DNA of 64,000 nt from Arsenicibacter rosenii. GTDB lineage: Bacteria > Bacteroidota > Bacteroidia > Cytophagales > Spirosomataceae. Of this stretch, positions 17,542-25,852 are shown piece after piece (within the stretch, counting starts at the first letter, position 1; each line of letters opens with the position of its first letter). The stretch is taken from NCBI RefSeq assembly GCF_001870735.1, contig NZ_MORL01000003.1, forward strand, positions 124,001 to 188,000, read 5' to 3'. Made by a program: the position numbers and the translations under genes. Under the pieces are notes generated by a model, which was not told the origin of the DNA, did not search any database, and saw only the letters and a list, made by a program, of their open reading frames with translations.

Positions 17542-18017
17542 TACAGTTTCTTTTCCAACACAATGACCAGCCCGTATGTTCCTTGCTGGGTACCGATGAT
17601 ATCGAAGCCTTGCCGGATATTCAGCAGCAGCATCGAACGCCACTGGTTATAAGTCTGGGTACGTACCGCCCGATAGCCATTATGACGGCACCACTCATGC
17701 TGCTCAGTCATGAGCCTTGTAGCCACACCATGCCCCCGGTAGTCTGGCTCGACACAACCCAGCCAGCTGTAAAAATGGCCTTCCTTTCGCTCATAGCCCA
17801 TTTTGTAGCCAATGACACGATCATGACAACGCGCCAGCCAAACCGTCAGCCGCCGGTTTTGGTAGTAGCGCATTTCAGCCAGTACCTCCTCCCGCAACTG
17901 ATTCGGAAACACCGTCAGGTGTAAATCCAGGAGTGATTGTAACAGCGGAGCCGATGGCAACCCGGTTACCATCTCATAGTGTATCGTTGCAGAATAATGT
18001 GTAACGCTATTGTTCAC
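17541..18017 (-). CDS. GNAT-family N-acetyltransferase
   Basis: A 158-residue acetyl-CoA-dependent acyltransferase fold. The segment GYKMGYERKEGHFYSWLGCVEPDYRG, continuing into HGVATRLMTEQHEWC, contains strand beta4 and the R-G-H-G-V-A pyrophosphate-binding loop typical of the family; YRAVRTQTYNQWRSMLLLNIRQGF is the usual C-terminal part. The substrate cannot be deduced. The gene is directly upstream of hemW and overlaps its start codon, so they are expected to form one transcript, although no functional link between the two is known. Confidence 0.88.
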   Translation of the reverse strand: MNNSVTHYSATIHYEMVTGLPSAPLLQSLLDLHLTVFPNQLREEVLAEMRYYQNRRLTVWLARCHDRVIGYKMGYERKEGHFYSWLGCVEPDYRGHGVATRLMTEQHEWCRHNGYRAVRTQTYNQWRSMLLLNIRQGFDIIGTQQGTYGLVIVLEKKL

Positions 18018-18073
18018 AGGATTGCAGTTTATCCCGCAAAAGTACGGTCAAATCCGATGCCGTTTATCGCTTA

Positions 18074-18226
18074 TCAGTCAGGGCACTTTTTACAACGCTT
18101 GCCCTTCTTGTATTTTTTGCAGCATTTTTTCAGTACACACTCATCCATCAGTCGTGGTTTTTCCATGATGCTGAGAGGCATAATTCCTTCAGAGATGCTC
18201 ACTACCAACGTTCCTTCCTGCTCCAT
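18074..18226 (-). CDS. Small Cys/Lys-rich protein, 50 residues
   Basis: This short gene fills most of the 361-bp gap between the GNAT and DoxX genes. It starts MEQEGTLVVSISEGIMPLSI and ends with a basic, cysteine-rich tail in which CVLKKCCKKY is followed by KKGKRCKKCPD and TGA. Five cysteines in the last 21 residues (C-X4-C-C-X8-C-X2-C) suggest a zinc-binding knuckle. Similar KCCKKYKKGKRCKKCP tails occur, to my recollection, in small unnamed Bacteroidota proteins, but no function is known. It is transcribed in the same direction as GNAT-hemW and could lead that operon. Confidence 0.6.
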   Translation of the reverse strand: MEQEGTLVVSISEGIMPLSIMEKPRLMDECVLKKCCKKYKKGKRCKKCPD

Positions 18227-18378
18227 TTCATGAATTCTTTCTACAAACCTACTATCTATTTATAATTAATCCAAATAAATTATCATCAATTACCAACGCT
18301 TTTACTGTGATCAAAGCGGCAACCGCTTTTTTTAGTATCTTTCCCCTACGCTGTTTTCCCGAACCCTATTCTTAAGAC

Positions 18379-18792
18379 ATGCTGCCAAAACCTGATCACT
18401 TACAACGACTTAAGGATTATGCACCCTTTCTGTTACGGGTTGTCTGCGCCTGGAAACTGTATGATGCTGCCGGGCATACGGCCCTACATCCGGCTGAAGG
18501 TATTCCCGGGTATGCCGACTGGCTCTCGACTCTGCACTTCCCGTTTCCGGTCGTTGCCGCTACGCTCTCGGCCTATACCGAATTTCTGGGCGCCATCAGC
18601 CTGTTGCTTGGCTGGAAAACGAGGTGGTTTTGTATACCATTAGTGATAAACTTTATCCTTGCAGTGATAGCCGGACATTGGGCAATCGGTGATAGTTTTA
18701 CAAATACATTTCCGGCCCTGATCCTGTTGGCCACAAGCCTGTTTTTAGGGATCCATGGTCCGGGAAAACCGTCAATTGACGAAGGTATCTGA
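18379..18792 (+). CDS. DoxX-family membrane protein
   Basis: A 137-residue protein with four predicted transmembrane helices: FLLRVVCAWKLYDAAG, FPVVAATLSAYTEFLGAISLLL, FCIPLVINFILAVIAG and FPALILLATSLFLGI. The E-F-L-G-A-I-S-L-L-L pattern in helix two is typical of DoxX/YphA proteins, which are small inner-membrane proteins sometimes tied to redox stress or thiosulfate oxidation, mostly unassigned. A TATCTTTC box near 18336 may be its promoter. The end overlaps a possible upstream start of the amidase gene. Confidence 0.8.
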   Translation: MLPKPDHLQRLKDYAPFLLRVVCAWKLYDAAGHTALHPAEGIPGYADWLSTLHFPFPVVAATLSAYTEFLGAISLLLGWKTRWFCIPLVINFILAVIAGHWAIGDSFTNTFPALILLATSLFLGIHGPGKPSIDEGI

Positions 18793-18814
18793 TCATCAAC
18801 CAGTAACGCGTAAC

Positions 18815-20008
18815 GTGAAACATTTTTCCCTTTTATTTTTTCTCCTTTTTCCCTTTTTTGCCCAAAGTCAGTCTGTCACCGATACAACCCTCACCGGTTT
18901 GACCCGCAGTAAACTCACCCCGCTTTATTACGGCTTAGGTACTGACCGGCTCGGTGGCGCACGGATGGAAACCCTGGATTCGGCCATTGTCCTCCGGATT
19001 TCCGGTCTGGATACGACCCGCAGATACTGGCGTGTGCGGCTGGCTCCTTCGCTATCGGCCTATGTGCCGGTCGAGCAAGTACAGGTCGATACGCTGCTTC
19101 GGTTTCCTGCCCACGCGCTTACCGGCTCCTGGCGCACCTGGGGCGATACCACCAATGGCCCCATCCCGGGGCGTTTTGATTATCTGTCGGTGGCGTTACC
19201 AGCCCGGCTCCCCTACCGCAGCCGGCAGGAAGTAGACCCGAACCGCATTGTACTCGACATCTTCGGAGCTACCAGCAACACCAACTGGATAACGCAGATG
19301 CGCACGACGAAAGGCATTAAAAACGTCTGGTTTGAGCAGGTTGCCGATGAACAGCTACGGGTATATATTGAACTGAATCAATCAACTCACTGGGGATATT
19401 CTGTTTATTATCAGCGCAATGCGCTTATCACCCGCATTCGCCGCCGTCCGGATTCCGGAAAACTGAAGGGTTTACTTATTGCGGTTGATGCAGGACATGG
19501 CGGCAGCAATACGGGAGCGCGCGGCGAGCAGTCAAAACGACTGGAAAAGGAGTTTACACTGGATGTGGCGCAGAAACTCAAAAAAGAGCTCGAACGGTCC
19601 GGTGCCCTGGTGGTGCTTACCCGCAGCAAAGACACCAATATCGGCCCGACCGACCGGATCAGGGCCATGCGGCAATTACTGCCCGACCTGTTGGTCAGCA
19701 TTCACTTCAACGCCTCGGGTACGGCCAGCGTTCGTGGTTTCAGTACGTATTACAAACACCTCGGCTTCCGGTCGCTAAGCCAGGCCGTCTTGCAGGAATT
19801 GCTGAAAGTAGACCCGCATGAGTTCGGCAATGTCGGCCATTTTAACTTTTTCTTTAACGCCCCGACCGACTACCCTAATGTCTTAGTCGAAGGCCCCTTC
19901 CTGAGCAACCCGGCCGACGAAAACCTGATTCTGGAAGAACGATTCCGGCAAAATATGGCGAAAGCCATCCGGAAAGGCCTGAAAAACTGGGTAAAAAAGA
20001 GCCAATAA
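18815..20008 (+). CDS. Secreted N-acetylmuramoyl-L-alanine amidase (Amidase_3)
   Basis: Cleaves the amide bond between MurNAc and the stem peptide, as in cell separation. The GTG at 18815 is preferred because it begins a clean Sec signal (KHFSLLFFLLFPFFAQSQS); an ATG at 18755 would add 20 polar residues and overlap the DoxX gene by 38 bp. Residues about 30-200 form an N-terminal beta-rich domain. The catalytic zinc domain follows: LIAVDAGHGGSNTGARG (first His), a Glu in LEKEFTLDVAQKL, LVSIHFNASG (second His) and VEGPFLSNPADE (catalytic Glu). With the GTG start the protein is 397 residues. Confidence 0.9.
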   Translation: MKHFSLLFFLLFPFFAQSQSVTDTTLTGLTRSKLTPLYYGLGTDRLGGARMETLDSAIVLRISGLDTTRRYWRVRLAPSLSAYVPVEQVQVDTLLRFPAHALTGSWRTWGDTTNGPIPGRFDYLSVALPARLPYRSRQEVDPNRIVLDIFGATSNTNWITQMRTTKGIKNVWFEQVADEQLRVYIELNQSTHWGYSVYYQRNALITRIRRRPDSGKLKGLLIAVDAGHGGSNTGARGEQSKRLEKEFTLDVAQKLKKELERSGALVVLTRSKDTNIGPTDRIRAMRQLLPDLLVSIHFNASGTASVRGFSTYYKHLGFRSLSQAVLQELLKVDPHEFGNVGHFNFFFNAPTDYPNVLVEGPFLSNPADENLILEERFRQNMAKAIRKGLKNWVKKSQ

Positions 20009-20011
20009 CAT

Positions 20012-20045
20012 CCTGAGCGTGAATCTGGTTTGGTTCACGCTCAGG
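20012..20045. terminator. Bidirectional hairpin terminator
   Basis: A 12-bp perfect stem (CCTGAGCGTGAA and its complement) with a 10-nt loop lies 3 bp after the amidase stop and 20 bp before the stop of the convergent phzF-like gene. It has a short T-run on the + strand side only, so it is a moderate-strength candidate. Confidence 0.6.
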
Positions 20046-20065
20046 TGTTTATACCTTCATGTCTT

Positions 20066-20854
20066 CTACAGGATTTCGCCTTTCAGGTAAAGCTGCACCT
20101 GACCGGCAATTTCGACACGCTCTCCCGAAAGCTTACACATCAGCGAGCCTCCGCGTGCCGACAACTGCTGGGCCTTAAGTGACGTTTTACCAAGCTTTTC
20201 GGCCCAGTAAGGAATCAGGGTCGTATGAGCCGAGCCCGTCACCGGATCTTCGTCGATACCGGATTGCGGCCCAAAAAAGCGGGATACAAAATCAACGTCC
20301 TTGCCGGGAGCGGTAACAATCACCCCGCGGGCCGGTACGGTCACCAGTTCGCGGAAATCAGGCGTCAGCTGTTCGATCTGCTCCTGCGTTTCGTAGACCA
20401 GCATATAATCGGTTTTACCCTTGAGAATTGCCACCGGCTTTTCGTCAAAAGCCGTTAGCAGAGCTGGCGGCAGTAAGGTTGCTTTCTGTACTGTATCGAC
20501 CGGGAAGTCCAGTACCAGCCACCCCTCTTCTTCGCGGCACACATTGAGCGGGCCGCTGCGCGAATCAAATGTAATCCGGTCAGCATCCGGCTTTTGCTCC
20601 AGATAGAATACCACATAAGCTGTGGCAAGCGTGGCATGGCCACACAGGTCGACTTCAACGGTTGGCGTAAACCAGCGGATATGATAGTGTCCGGGTTCGC
20701 CGGTGGCTACATAGAACGCGGTTTCGGCCAGGTTATTTTCAGCAGCAATACGCTGCATTTGCTCATCAGGAAGCCATTCTGTTAAAGGAATAACCGCCGC
20801 CGGATTTCCGGCAAACAAACGGTCAGTAAACGCATCTAGTTGATACAGGCGCAT
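20066..20854 (-). CDS. PhzF-family isomerase-like protein
   Basis: A 262-residue protein of the PhzF/YddE fold (diaminopimelate epimerase-like two-lobe barrel). Family hallmarks are FAGNPAAVIPL at the N-terminus, the conserved Glu in AAENNLAETAFYV (Glu44, the general acid/base in PhzF), IRWFTPTVEVDLCGHATLA, and FGPQSGIDEDPVTGSAHTTL near the C-terminus. Only the phenazine pathway enzyme has a well-defined reaction; no phenazine genes are present here, so the substrate is unknown. It heads no obvious operon but lies 19 bp downstream of the HAD gene on the same strand and may be cotranscribed. Confidence 0.9.
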   Translation of the reverse strand: MRLYQLDAFTDRLFAGNPAAVIPLTEWLPDEQMQRIAAENNLAETAFYVATGEPGHYHIRWFTPTVEVDLCGHATLATAYVVFYLEQKPDADRITFDSRSGPLNVCREEEGWLVLDFPVDTVQKATLLPPALLTAFDEKPVAILKGKTDYMLVYETQEQIEQLTPDFRELVTVPARGVIVTAPGKDVDFVSRFFGPQSGIDEDPVTGSAHTTLIPYWAEKLGKTSLKAQQLSARGGSLMCKLSGERVEIAGQVQLYLKGEIL

Positions 20855-20873
20855 GAATCAGGCTTTTATAGGT

Positions 20874-21548
20874 TTATGGTTTCGGAACGCTGGCTTCTAA
20901 GTCGTGAAAAAGGCTTTCTGTAAAATGATGCAGAGACGGAATTTTTACTGTGGCAATGTCAAATTTAGCATCATTATATTCAAACTCTGCCGGTACGGAT
21001 ACAGCGATCATACCAGCCGCGACAGCCGATTTCAGGCCATTGCCCGAATCCTCAAAGGCAATACATTCATGGGGCAAAACCCCGAGTTTCCGTGCCGTTC
21101 CCAGATATACATCGGGAGCGGGCTTATTCCGCGCTTCGAGCGTGGCAGAGTGCCAGGTAGTAAAGTAATGCTGAATCCCGAGCCGGCCGATAACCAGCTC
21201 AATCAGGTTCATCGGTGAAGCCGACGCAATGGCCAGCGGAATGTTACGGCTATGAAAAAACTGCAGCAATTCAACAGCTCCCGGCATCGCTTCGGCTGCA
21301 TTGGCAATCCGGTCATACACCTTTGTCAGCATTTCTTCTTCCAGTTCGGCTAGGGTACGCCCCTGCCATGGATGGCGTTCAAACCAGTATTGAATGACCA
21401 CTCCGATTGGTAAACCGGTGGTTTTCAGGCATTGTTCTTCCGTCAGTTCCAGACCGACAGTTTTAAATACGTCTATTTCAACGTGCCGCCAGTGGGGTTC
21501 AGAATCCACCAGCAGCCCGTCCATATCCAGGATAGCTGCTTTGATCAT
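20874..21548 (-). CDS. HAD-superfamily sugar-phosphatase-like hydrolase
   Basis: A 224-residue HAD subfamily IA phosphatase. Motif I is ILDMDGLLVDSEP, with Asp8 the nucleophile and Asp10 the general acid; motif II is the Ser in AIASASP; the motif III Lys is in ARNKPAPDVYL; motif IV is IAFEDSGNG. The cap domain after motif I and the overall sequence resemble YniC/HxpB-type 2-deoxyglucose-6-phosphate or hexitol phosphatases and beta-phosphoglucomutases. The exact substrate cannot be fixed by sequence. It lies 2 bp from the preceding lipoprotein gene's stop, so the three genes 22288 to 20066 look cotranscribed. Confidence 0.9.
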   Translation of the reverse strand: MIKAAILDMDGLLVDSEPHWRHVEIDVFKTVGLELTEEQCLKTTGLPIGVVIQYWFERHPWQGRTLAELEEEMLTKVYDRIANAAEAMPGAVELLQFFHSRNIPLAIASASPMNLIELVIGRLGIQHYFTTWHSATLEARNKPAPDVYLGTARKLGVLPHECIAFEDSGNGLKSAVAAGMIAVSVPAEFEYNDAKFDIATVKIPSLHHFTESLFHDLEASVPKP

Positions 21549-21550
21549 GT

Positions 21551-22288
21551 TTACTTAAACCGAACCGTCATCGTCTGCACGACCGGATTCAGTTGTTGCA
21601 TGCCCGGATCCGATGACATAAACTCACCGTCGCCCGACACTTTGTCTACTATTTTTTCCTGCTCGGCGGAGAGGTCTCCGTAGCCAAACACTATACTCAG
21701 GTACGTTTTTCCGCCTTTTCCTTCCAGCTTTCCGCCTTCCCAGCTACTCGCCGATCCGCCGTAGTCCCAGCCAAAGCCATACAGTTTAAACGGTTTTCCG
21801 TTCAGTTTTTCAACTTCTTTGAGCGTTGAACCGATCTTAAGCCCGTTGTCGGTCACCCACTGTGTCTGCATACCGCCTGTTCCGGGTTTATCGGAGGCGG
21901 GGCGCAGTATGACGGCATCCGGTTTCGCCGCCTTTTTTTGATAAAGCCACAGAATCTGAACTTCATCGGGTGTGCCCTTAAAGAGCGTCGTGCCGATCGC
22001 GGTTTCGCCTTCGGCAACGTAGATGGTATCATCAGCCGTTACATTTTCCTTACCCAGCCGTTCAATCAGTTCGGCCTGCGTCGAGGTCCCCCGGATATTA
22101 CCGACCTGTTCGCCCGGAATAATCACAAAGTTGTCGGGCGAATACAGCTGATCCGACGCATGTTCCGGAACCTGGTCAAAAGCGGCCGTTGTGTCTGTTG
22201 GTTTGCCGGTCGTCTGCCCGTCTGTTTTTTTCTGGCAACCAGCCAGACAGATGCCGGCCATCAAAGCCGTTAAAAACAATTGTTTCAT
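21551..22288 (-). CDS. Hypothetical lipoprotein
   Basis: A 245-residue protein with a clear lipoprotein signal: a short basic start, a hydrophobic core and the lipobox LAGC (Cys18). A polar Thr/Asp-rich linker follows, then a globular domain with segments RGTSTQAELIERLGKENV, ETAIGTTLFKGTPDEVQILW and KIGSTLKEVEKLNGKPFKLYGFGWDYGG. These resemble repeated SmpA/OmlA-like (BamE-type) small folds in which short G-x-S-x-x-E-V/E-L motifs recur, but this is only a loose resemblance. No function is assigned. It is the first gene of a probable operon with the HAD and PhzF genes. Confidence 0.7.
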   Translation of the reverse strand: MKQLFLTALMAGICLAGCQKKTDGQTTGKPTDTTAAFDQVPEHASDQLYSPDNFVIIPGEQVGNIRGTSTQAELIERLGKENVTADDTIYVAEGETAIGTTLFKGTPDEVQILWLYQKKAAKPDAVILRPASDKPGTGGMQTQWVTDNGLKIGSTLKEVEKLNGKPFKLYGFGWDYGGSASSWEGGKLEGKGGKTYLSIVFGYGDLSAEQEKIVDKVSGDGEFMSSDPGMQQLNPVVQTMTVRFK

Positions 22289-22314
22289 GGAAGGTTACGT
22301 AAAACAGACTTTGG

Positions 22315-22602
22315 TTAGACAACCGCCTGGCGAAAAGGCTTAACGTCAATTTTTTCCCAGACCTGTCCGGTAACATAAGGATCGTTCTGAAGCCATTGCT
22401 GCATCGCCTCCTCGGTGTCAAAATCAACGACCATCATCGAGCCGAACATCTGGCCTTCGGGATTCAGCAGTGCCCCGCCAAGGACGTAGTTATTACCGGC
22501 TTTTAATTTTTTTACCCCTTCCAGATGATCCGGCCGTACGGCCATGCGGCGATTCAGGGCTTCGGCATCTGTAAAGTCGTATGCGTGAATGACGTACAAC
22601 AT
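22315..22602 (-). CDS. YciI-family protein
   Basis: A 95-residue ferredoxin-like (alpha-beta barrel) YciI domain. It starts MLYVIHAYDFTDAEALNRRM and contains the family segments RPDHLEGVKKLKAGN (with the conserved His after Asp) and GALLNPEGQMFGSMMVVDF, ending in DPYVTGQVWEKIDVKPF. Family members are small dimeric cytosolic proteins, mostly of unknown function; some act in aromatic degradation pathways. It is 27 bp upstream of the lipoprotein gene on the same strand and may belong to the same transcript. Confidence 0.88.
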   Translation of the reverse strand: MLYVIHAYDFTDAEALNRRMAVRPDHLEGVKKLKAGNNYVLGGALLNPEGQMFGSMMVVDFDTEEAMQQWLQNDPYVTGQVWEKIDVKPFRQAVV

Positions 22603-22843
22603 AGTGGTTTGTATTTGTTACGTTTTAGGGGCCGGACCGTGCTTACGGCCCGGATAACGATATTTTTACAGTCGGGCGAAGATACCTATTTTCCCAAAAG
22701 TGTACTGTATTCTATTGGGAATACCATATTGCCCGATGCTTTCTTTTTTAAAAGTCGTTTTTTACCAATACAGAATAGGCGAACTAATATATAGCATATG
22801 CTCTTTTCGTTAACTTCACGGTTTTGTTTTGAACCACTTCTCT

Positions 22844-25273
22844 ATGAACAAAACCTTTACTTTTCTCCTTTTAGCCGGTTTGAGTGCCTTTAAGGGCGTT
22901 GCTCAAACCAGGCCGGCACTCACCGTCGAAAAAATTATGCAGGACCCGAAAACCTGGATCGGCACCGCGCCTTCCGGTGTTTTCTGGTCAGAAGATGCCA
23001 GAACCATCTACTTCAACTGGAATCCGGACAAAGCCAAAGCCGACTCCCTTTACAAAATTTCGCTCGCCGGCGACCGCAAACCGGTTAAGGTATCACCGGT
23101 TGAACGCCGCGCCCTGCCACCAGACAACGGCGGCGTGTATAACCGCGCTCACTCACTTAAGGTATACGACAAAAACGGTGACCTTTTTCTGCTCGATTGC
23201 AAAACGTTTGCTGTCCGGCAGCTCACCAACACGGTTGACCGTGAAAGCAACCCTGTTTTCAGCGGAGACGAACAACGTATTGTCTTTGCCAGAAACAGTA
23301 ATCTATATACTATGCACCTTAATACGGGAGAATTGGCACAGGTAACCCAATTTGATCCCGGAACTAAGCGTACGGAACCAAAGCCAAACGAGCAGGAAAC
23401 CTGGCTGAAGAAAGATCAGCTCAGCCTGTTTGATATTCTGCGCGAACGCAAAGCCAAACGCGACGAAGGCGAAAAAATCACAAAAGCCGATCAGCCGAAA
23501 CGCCCCAAACAGTTTTATACCGACGGACGTCAGGTGATGAACCCGCGCCTTAGTCCGGACGGCCGCTTTGTGACGTTTACGCTGATGAAACAAGCGGCAG
23601 GCGCCAAAACCGCCAACGTGCCGAACTACGTTACCGAATCAGGCTTTACCGAAGATATTCCGGCACGGACCAAAGTCGGTGCGCCCGGCTCAACGTTTGA
23701 GTTCTTCGTCTATGACATCCAGCGCGATACGGTTCAGTCGGTGTCGATCAAGGATGTACCGGGTATTACCGATCTGCCGGACTTCAAAAAAGGAGTTGCC
23801 GGTGCTAAAGCGGCAACCGACACCAGCAAAGCCGGAAAAGCAAAGGCCAGCCCGCTGCGGGCGGTCTCGTACGGCGCACCGGTTTGGTCGGAAGACGGCA
23901 AGTATGCTGTTATTACTCTCCGCGCGGCCGACAACAAAGACCGCTGGCTGCTCCTGCTCGACCCTGCCACCCGCCAGCTGAAACTTCTTGACCGTCAGCG
24001 CGACGAAGCCTGGATTGCCGGTCCGGGGATTGGGTCGGGCTTTGGGGGCGGTACCCTTGGCTTCCTGGCCGACAACCAGACGCTGTACTTTCAGTCGGAG
24101 GCCGACGGCTATTCGCATTTGTATACGATCAATGTAGCAACGGGAGTTAAGAAGCAGCTGACCAGCGGTAAGTTTGAGGTGCAACAGGTGGTTCTGTCTA
24201 AAAACAAGCAGTATTTCTTCCTGACTACCAACGAGGTTCATCCCGGCGAGCAGCATTTTTACCGCATGCCGGTGGCCGGTGGTGAGCGGATAAAATTAAC
24301 GACGATGACGGGCGCCAACGATGTAGCCCTATCGCCGGATGAGACCAAACTGGCTATCCGCTATTCATACAGCAACCAGCCGTGGGAGTTGTACCTGACT
24401 GAGCTGAAAACCGATAAGAAAGGCGGTTTACTGCTGGCCTCGGCAAAAGATGTTCCGGCCGCGACAAAGCTGACCAGTTCCCTTTCCGACGAATTTAAGG
24501 CCTACCCGTGGCGTGATCCGGCGGTGGTGACTATCCCTGCCCGCGACGGGCAAACCATTTACGGACGCCTGTATAAGCCGGAAAAGCCATCCGGCAAAAC
24601 GGTTGTATTCGTACACGGTGCCGGCTATCTGCAAAATGCCCACAAGTGGTGGAGCCAGTATTTCCGCGAGTATATGTTTCATAACCTGCTGACCGACAAA
24701 GGCTATACAGTACTGGACATCGACTACCGCGGGAGTGCAGGTTATGGCCGCGACTGGCGTACGGGTATTTACCGGCATATGGGCGGCAAAGACCTGACCG
24801 ACCACGTTGATGCCGTTGAATGGCTGGTAAAAAATCACGGGGTCGATCCGAAGCGGGTGGGCTTGTATGGGGGGTCTTACGGTGGTTTTATTACCCTGAT
24901 GGCCATGTTTACCACTCCGGATGCGTTCGCCGCCGGAGCAGCCCTGCGCCCTGTAACCGATTGGGCCGCTTACAATCACCCGTATACCAACAACATTCTG
25001 AACGAGCCACAGGCCGATTCAGTAGCCTACAAACGTTCCTCGCCGATTTATTTTGCCAATGGCCTGAAAGGACACCTGCTGATTTGCCACGGCATGGTCG
25101 ACGTAAACGTTCATTTTCAGGACGTTGTCCGGCTATCACAGCGGCTGATTGAGCTCAAGAAAGAAAACTGGGAGCTTGCCGCCTACCCGATGGAAGACCA
25201 CGGCTTTGTGGAGCCAACCAGCTGGATGGATGAATACAAGCGGATTCTGAAACTGTTTGACGAGCGGTTGTAA
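22844..25273 (+). CDS. Secreted S9-family (prolyl oligopeptidase-type) peptidase
   Basis: An 809-residue serine peptidase of the DPP-IV/acylaminoacyl peptidase type, probably periplasmic. The ATG at 22844 begins a Sec signal (MNKTFTFLLLAGLSAFKGVAQ). Residues about 30-560 form a WD-like beta-propeller with PD40-like strands (LSPDGRFVTFTLM, LSPDETKLAIRY). The C-terminal alpha/beta hydrolase domain has the nucleophile Ser678 in GLYGGSYGGFI, the Asp in ICHGMVDVNVHFQD and the His in MEDHGFV. An insertion in the propeller (GVAGAKAATDTSKAGKAKAS) is low-complexity and may be a loop. The stop codon lies inside a 29-bp hairpin. Confidence 0.94.
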   Translation: MNKTFTFLLLAGLSAFKGVAQTRPALTVEKIMQDPKTWIGTAPSGVFWSEDARTIYFNWNPDKAKADSLYKISLAGDRKPVKVSPVERRALPPDNGGVYNRAHSLKVYDKNGDLFLLDCKTFAVRQLTNTVDRESNPVFSGDEQRIVFARNSNLYTMHLNTGELAQVTQFDPGTKRTEPKPNEQETWLKKDQLSLFDILRERKAKRDEGEKITKADQPKRPKQFYTDGRQVMNPRLSPDGRFVTFTLMKQAAGAKTANVPNYVTESGFTEDIPARTKVGAPGSTFEFFVYDIQRDTVQSVSIKDVPGITDLPDFKKGVAGAKAATDTSKAGKAKASPLRAVSYGAPVWSEDGKYAVITLRAADNKDRWLLLLDPATRQLKLLDRQRDEAWIAGPGIGSGFGGGTLGFLADNQTLYFQSEADGYSHLYTINVATGVKKQLTSGKFEVQQVVLSKNKQYFFLTTNEVHPGEQHFYRMPVAGGERIKLTTMTGANDVALSPDETKLAIRYSYSNQPWELYLTELKTDKKGGLLLASAKDVPAATKLTSSLSDEFKAYPWRDPAVVTIPARDGQTIYGRLYKPEKPSGKTVVFVHGAGYLQNAHKWWSQYFREYMFHNLLTDKGYTVLDIDYRGSAGYGRDWRTGIYRHMGGKDLTDHVDAVEWLVKNHGVDPKRVGLYGGSYGGFITLMAMFTTPDAFAAGAALRPVTDWAAYNHPYTNNILNEPQADSVAYKRSSPIYFANGLKGHLLICHGMVDVNVHFQDVVRLSQRLIELKKENWELAAYPMEDHGFVEPTSWMDEYKRILKLFDERL

Positions 25274-25323
25274 ACAAAAAGGGGCAGCTTTCAGAAAGCT
25301 GCCCCTTTTTGTTTACAACCGCT
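25263..25323. terminator. Perfect 29-bp bidirectional terminator overlapping the S9 peptidase stop codon
   Basis: Arms 25263-25291 and 25295-25323 are exact reverse complements around a 3-nt loop (CAG). A GC core (GGGGCAGC) is flanked by A5 and T5 runs, so it terminates in both directions between the convergent S9 and YegP genes. The left arm includes the last four codons and the TAA of the S9 gene. Confidence 0.9.
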
Positions 25324-25325
25324 AT

Positions 25326-25658
25326 TTATTCCGTTTCATCAACGACCGTGGCTTCCGGTGCGTTTTTCTTCACTGACTCAATGCCGTTGTCGCGGCTGGC
25401 TACGGTCTCATACATTTCGCTGGAACCGATGACCTGCCCGTTGCCTGCCTTCAGATTAAAATAGAACTTACCGTTTGACGATTCTTTCCGGTCAAAACGA
25501 TCGTCGTCCGGGGCATTTTTCTTTACGGATTCAATTCCGTTTTCGCAGGCAGCCCTGGTAGTGTAGCCTTCACTTGCCAGAATAACCTGGCCGTTTGTGG
25601 CTTTCAGATTAAACTGATATTCCCCGTTTTTGCGGGTTTTGATAACAAATTTACCCAT
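25326..25658 (-). CDS. YegP-family (DUF1508) protein, two repeats
   Basis: A 110-residue protein made of two tandem DUF1508 units. Each has the pattern F-x-L-K-A-x-N-G-Q-V-I, then S-E-x-Y, then NGIESVKKNAP: unit one is EYQFNLKATNGQVILASEGY, unit two KFYFNLKAGNGQVIGSSEMY. The family is a small beta-beta-alpha fold found in many bacteria, with unknown function. The two halves are close enough to reflect an internal duplication that is standard for the family. It converges on the S9 peptidase and lies next to a REPIN on its upstream side. Confidence 0.92.
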   Translation of the reverse strand: MGKFVIKTRKNGEYQFNLKATNGQVILASEGYTTRAACENGIESVKKNAPDDDRFDRKESSNGKFYFNLKAGNGQVIGSSEMYETVASRDNGIESVKKNAPEATVVDETE

Positions 25659-25714
25659 TTGTACGTGGTGGTTTATTGGTTAGAAATACGGTTGGCAATA
25701 TACAATCGTATTTT

Positions 25715-25806
25715 GTAGAGACGCAATATCTTGCGTCTCTTTGTACCAATGGTAGTTGTCTTTCTGCTTATGCCTGCGATTGAGACGCAAGATGTTGCGT
25801 CTCTAC
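25715..25806. repeat. REPIN: two inverted REP hairpins with GTAG feet, family A
   Basis: REP 1 on the + strand (25715-25740) reads GTAG, stem AGACGCAA, loop TATC, stem TTGCGTCT. REP 2 (25782-25806) is the same element on the - strand with loop CATC and its GTAG foot at 25806-25803. The two face each other across 41 bp, so the 92-bp unit has the layout of REPINs mobilised by REP-associated tyrosine transposases. A third family member lies at 35414-35438. No matching transposase is adjacent. Confidence 0.75.
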
Positions 25807-25852
25807 GATTCGTGGTGTAAATTGGGCAATTCGTTTTTTTCTATACACCCCT

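Noticed and set aside
17979-18233. 84-residue + strand frame between the GNAT and DoxX genes
   Set aside because: It is antisense to the Cys/Lys-rich small gene, which has the more gene-like composition.
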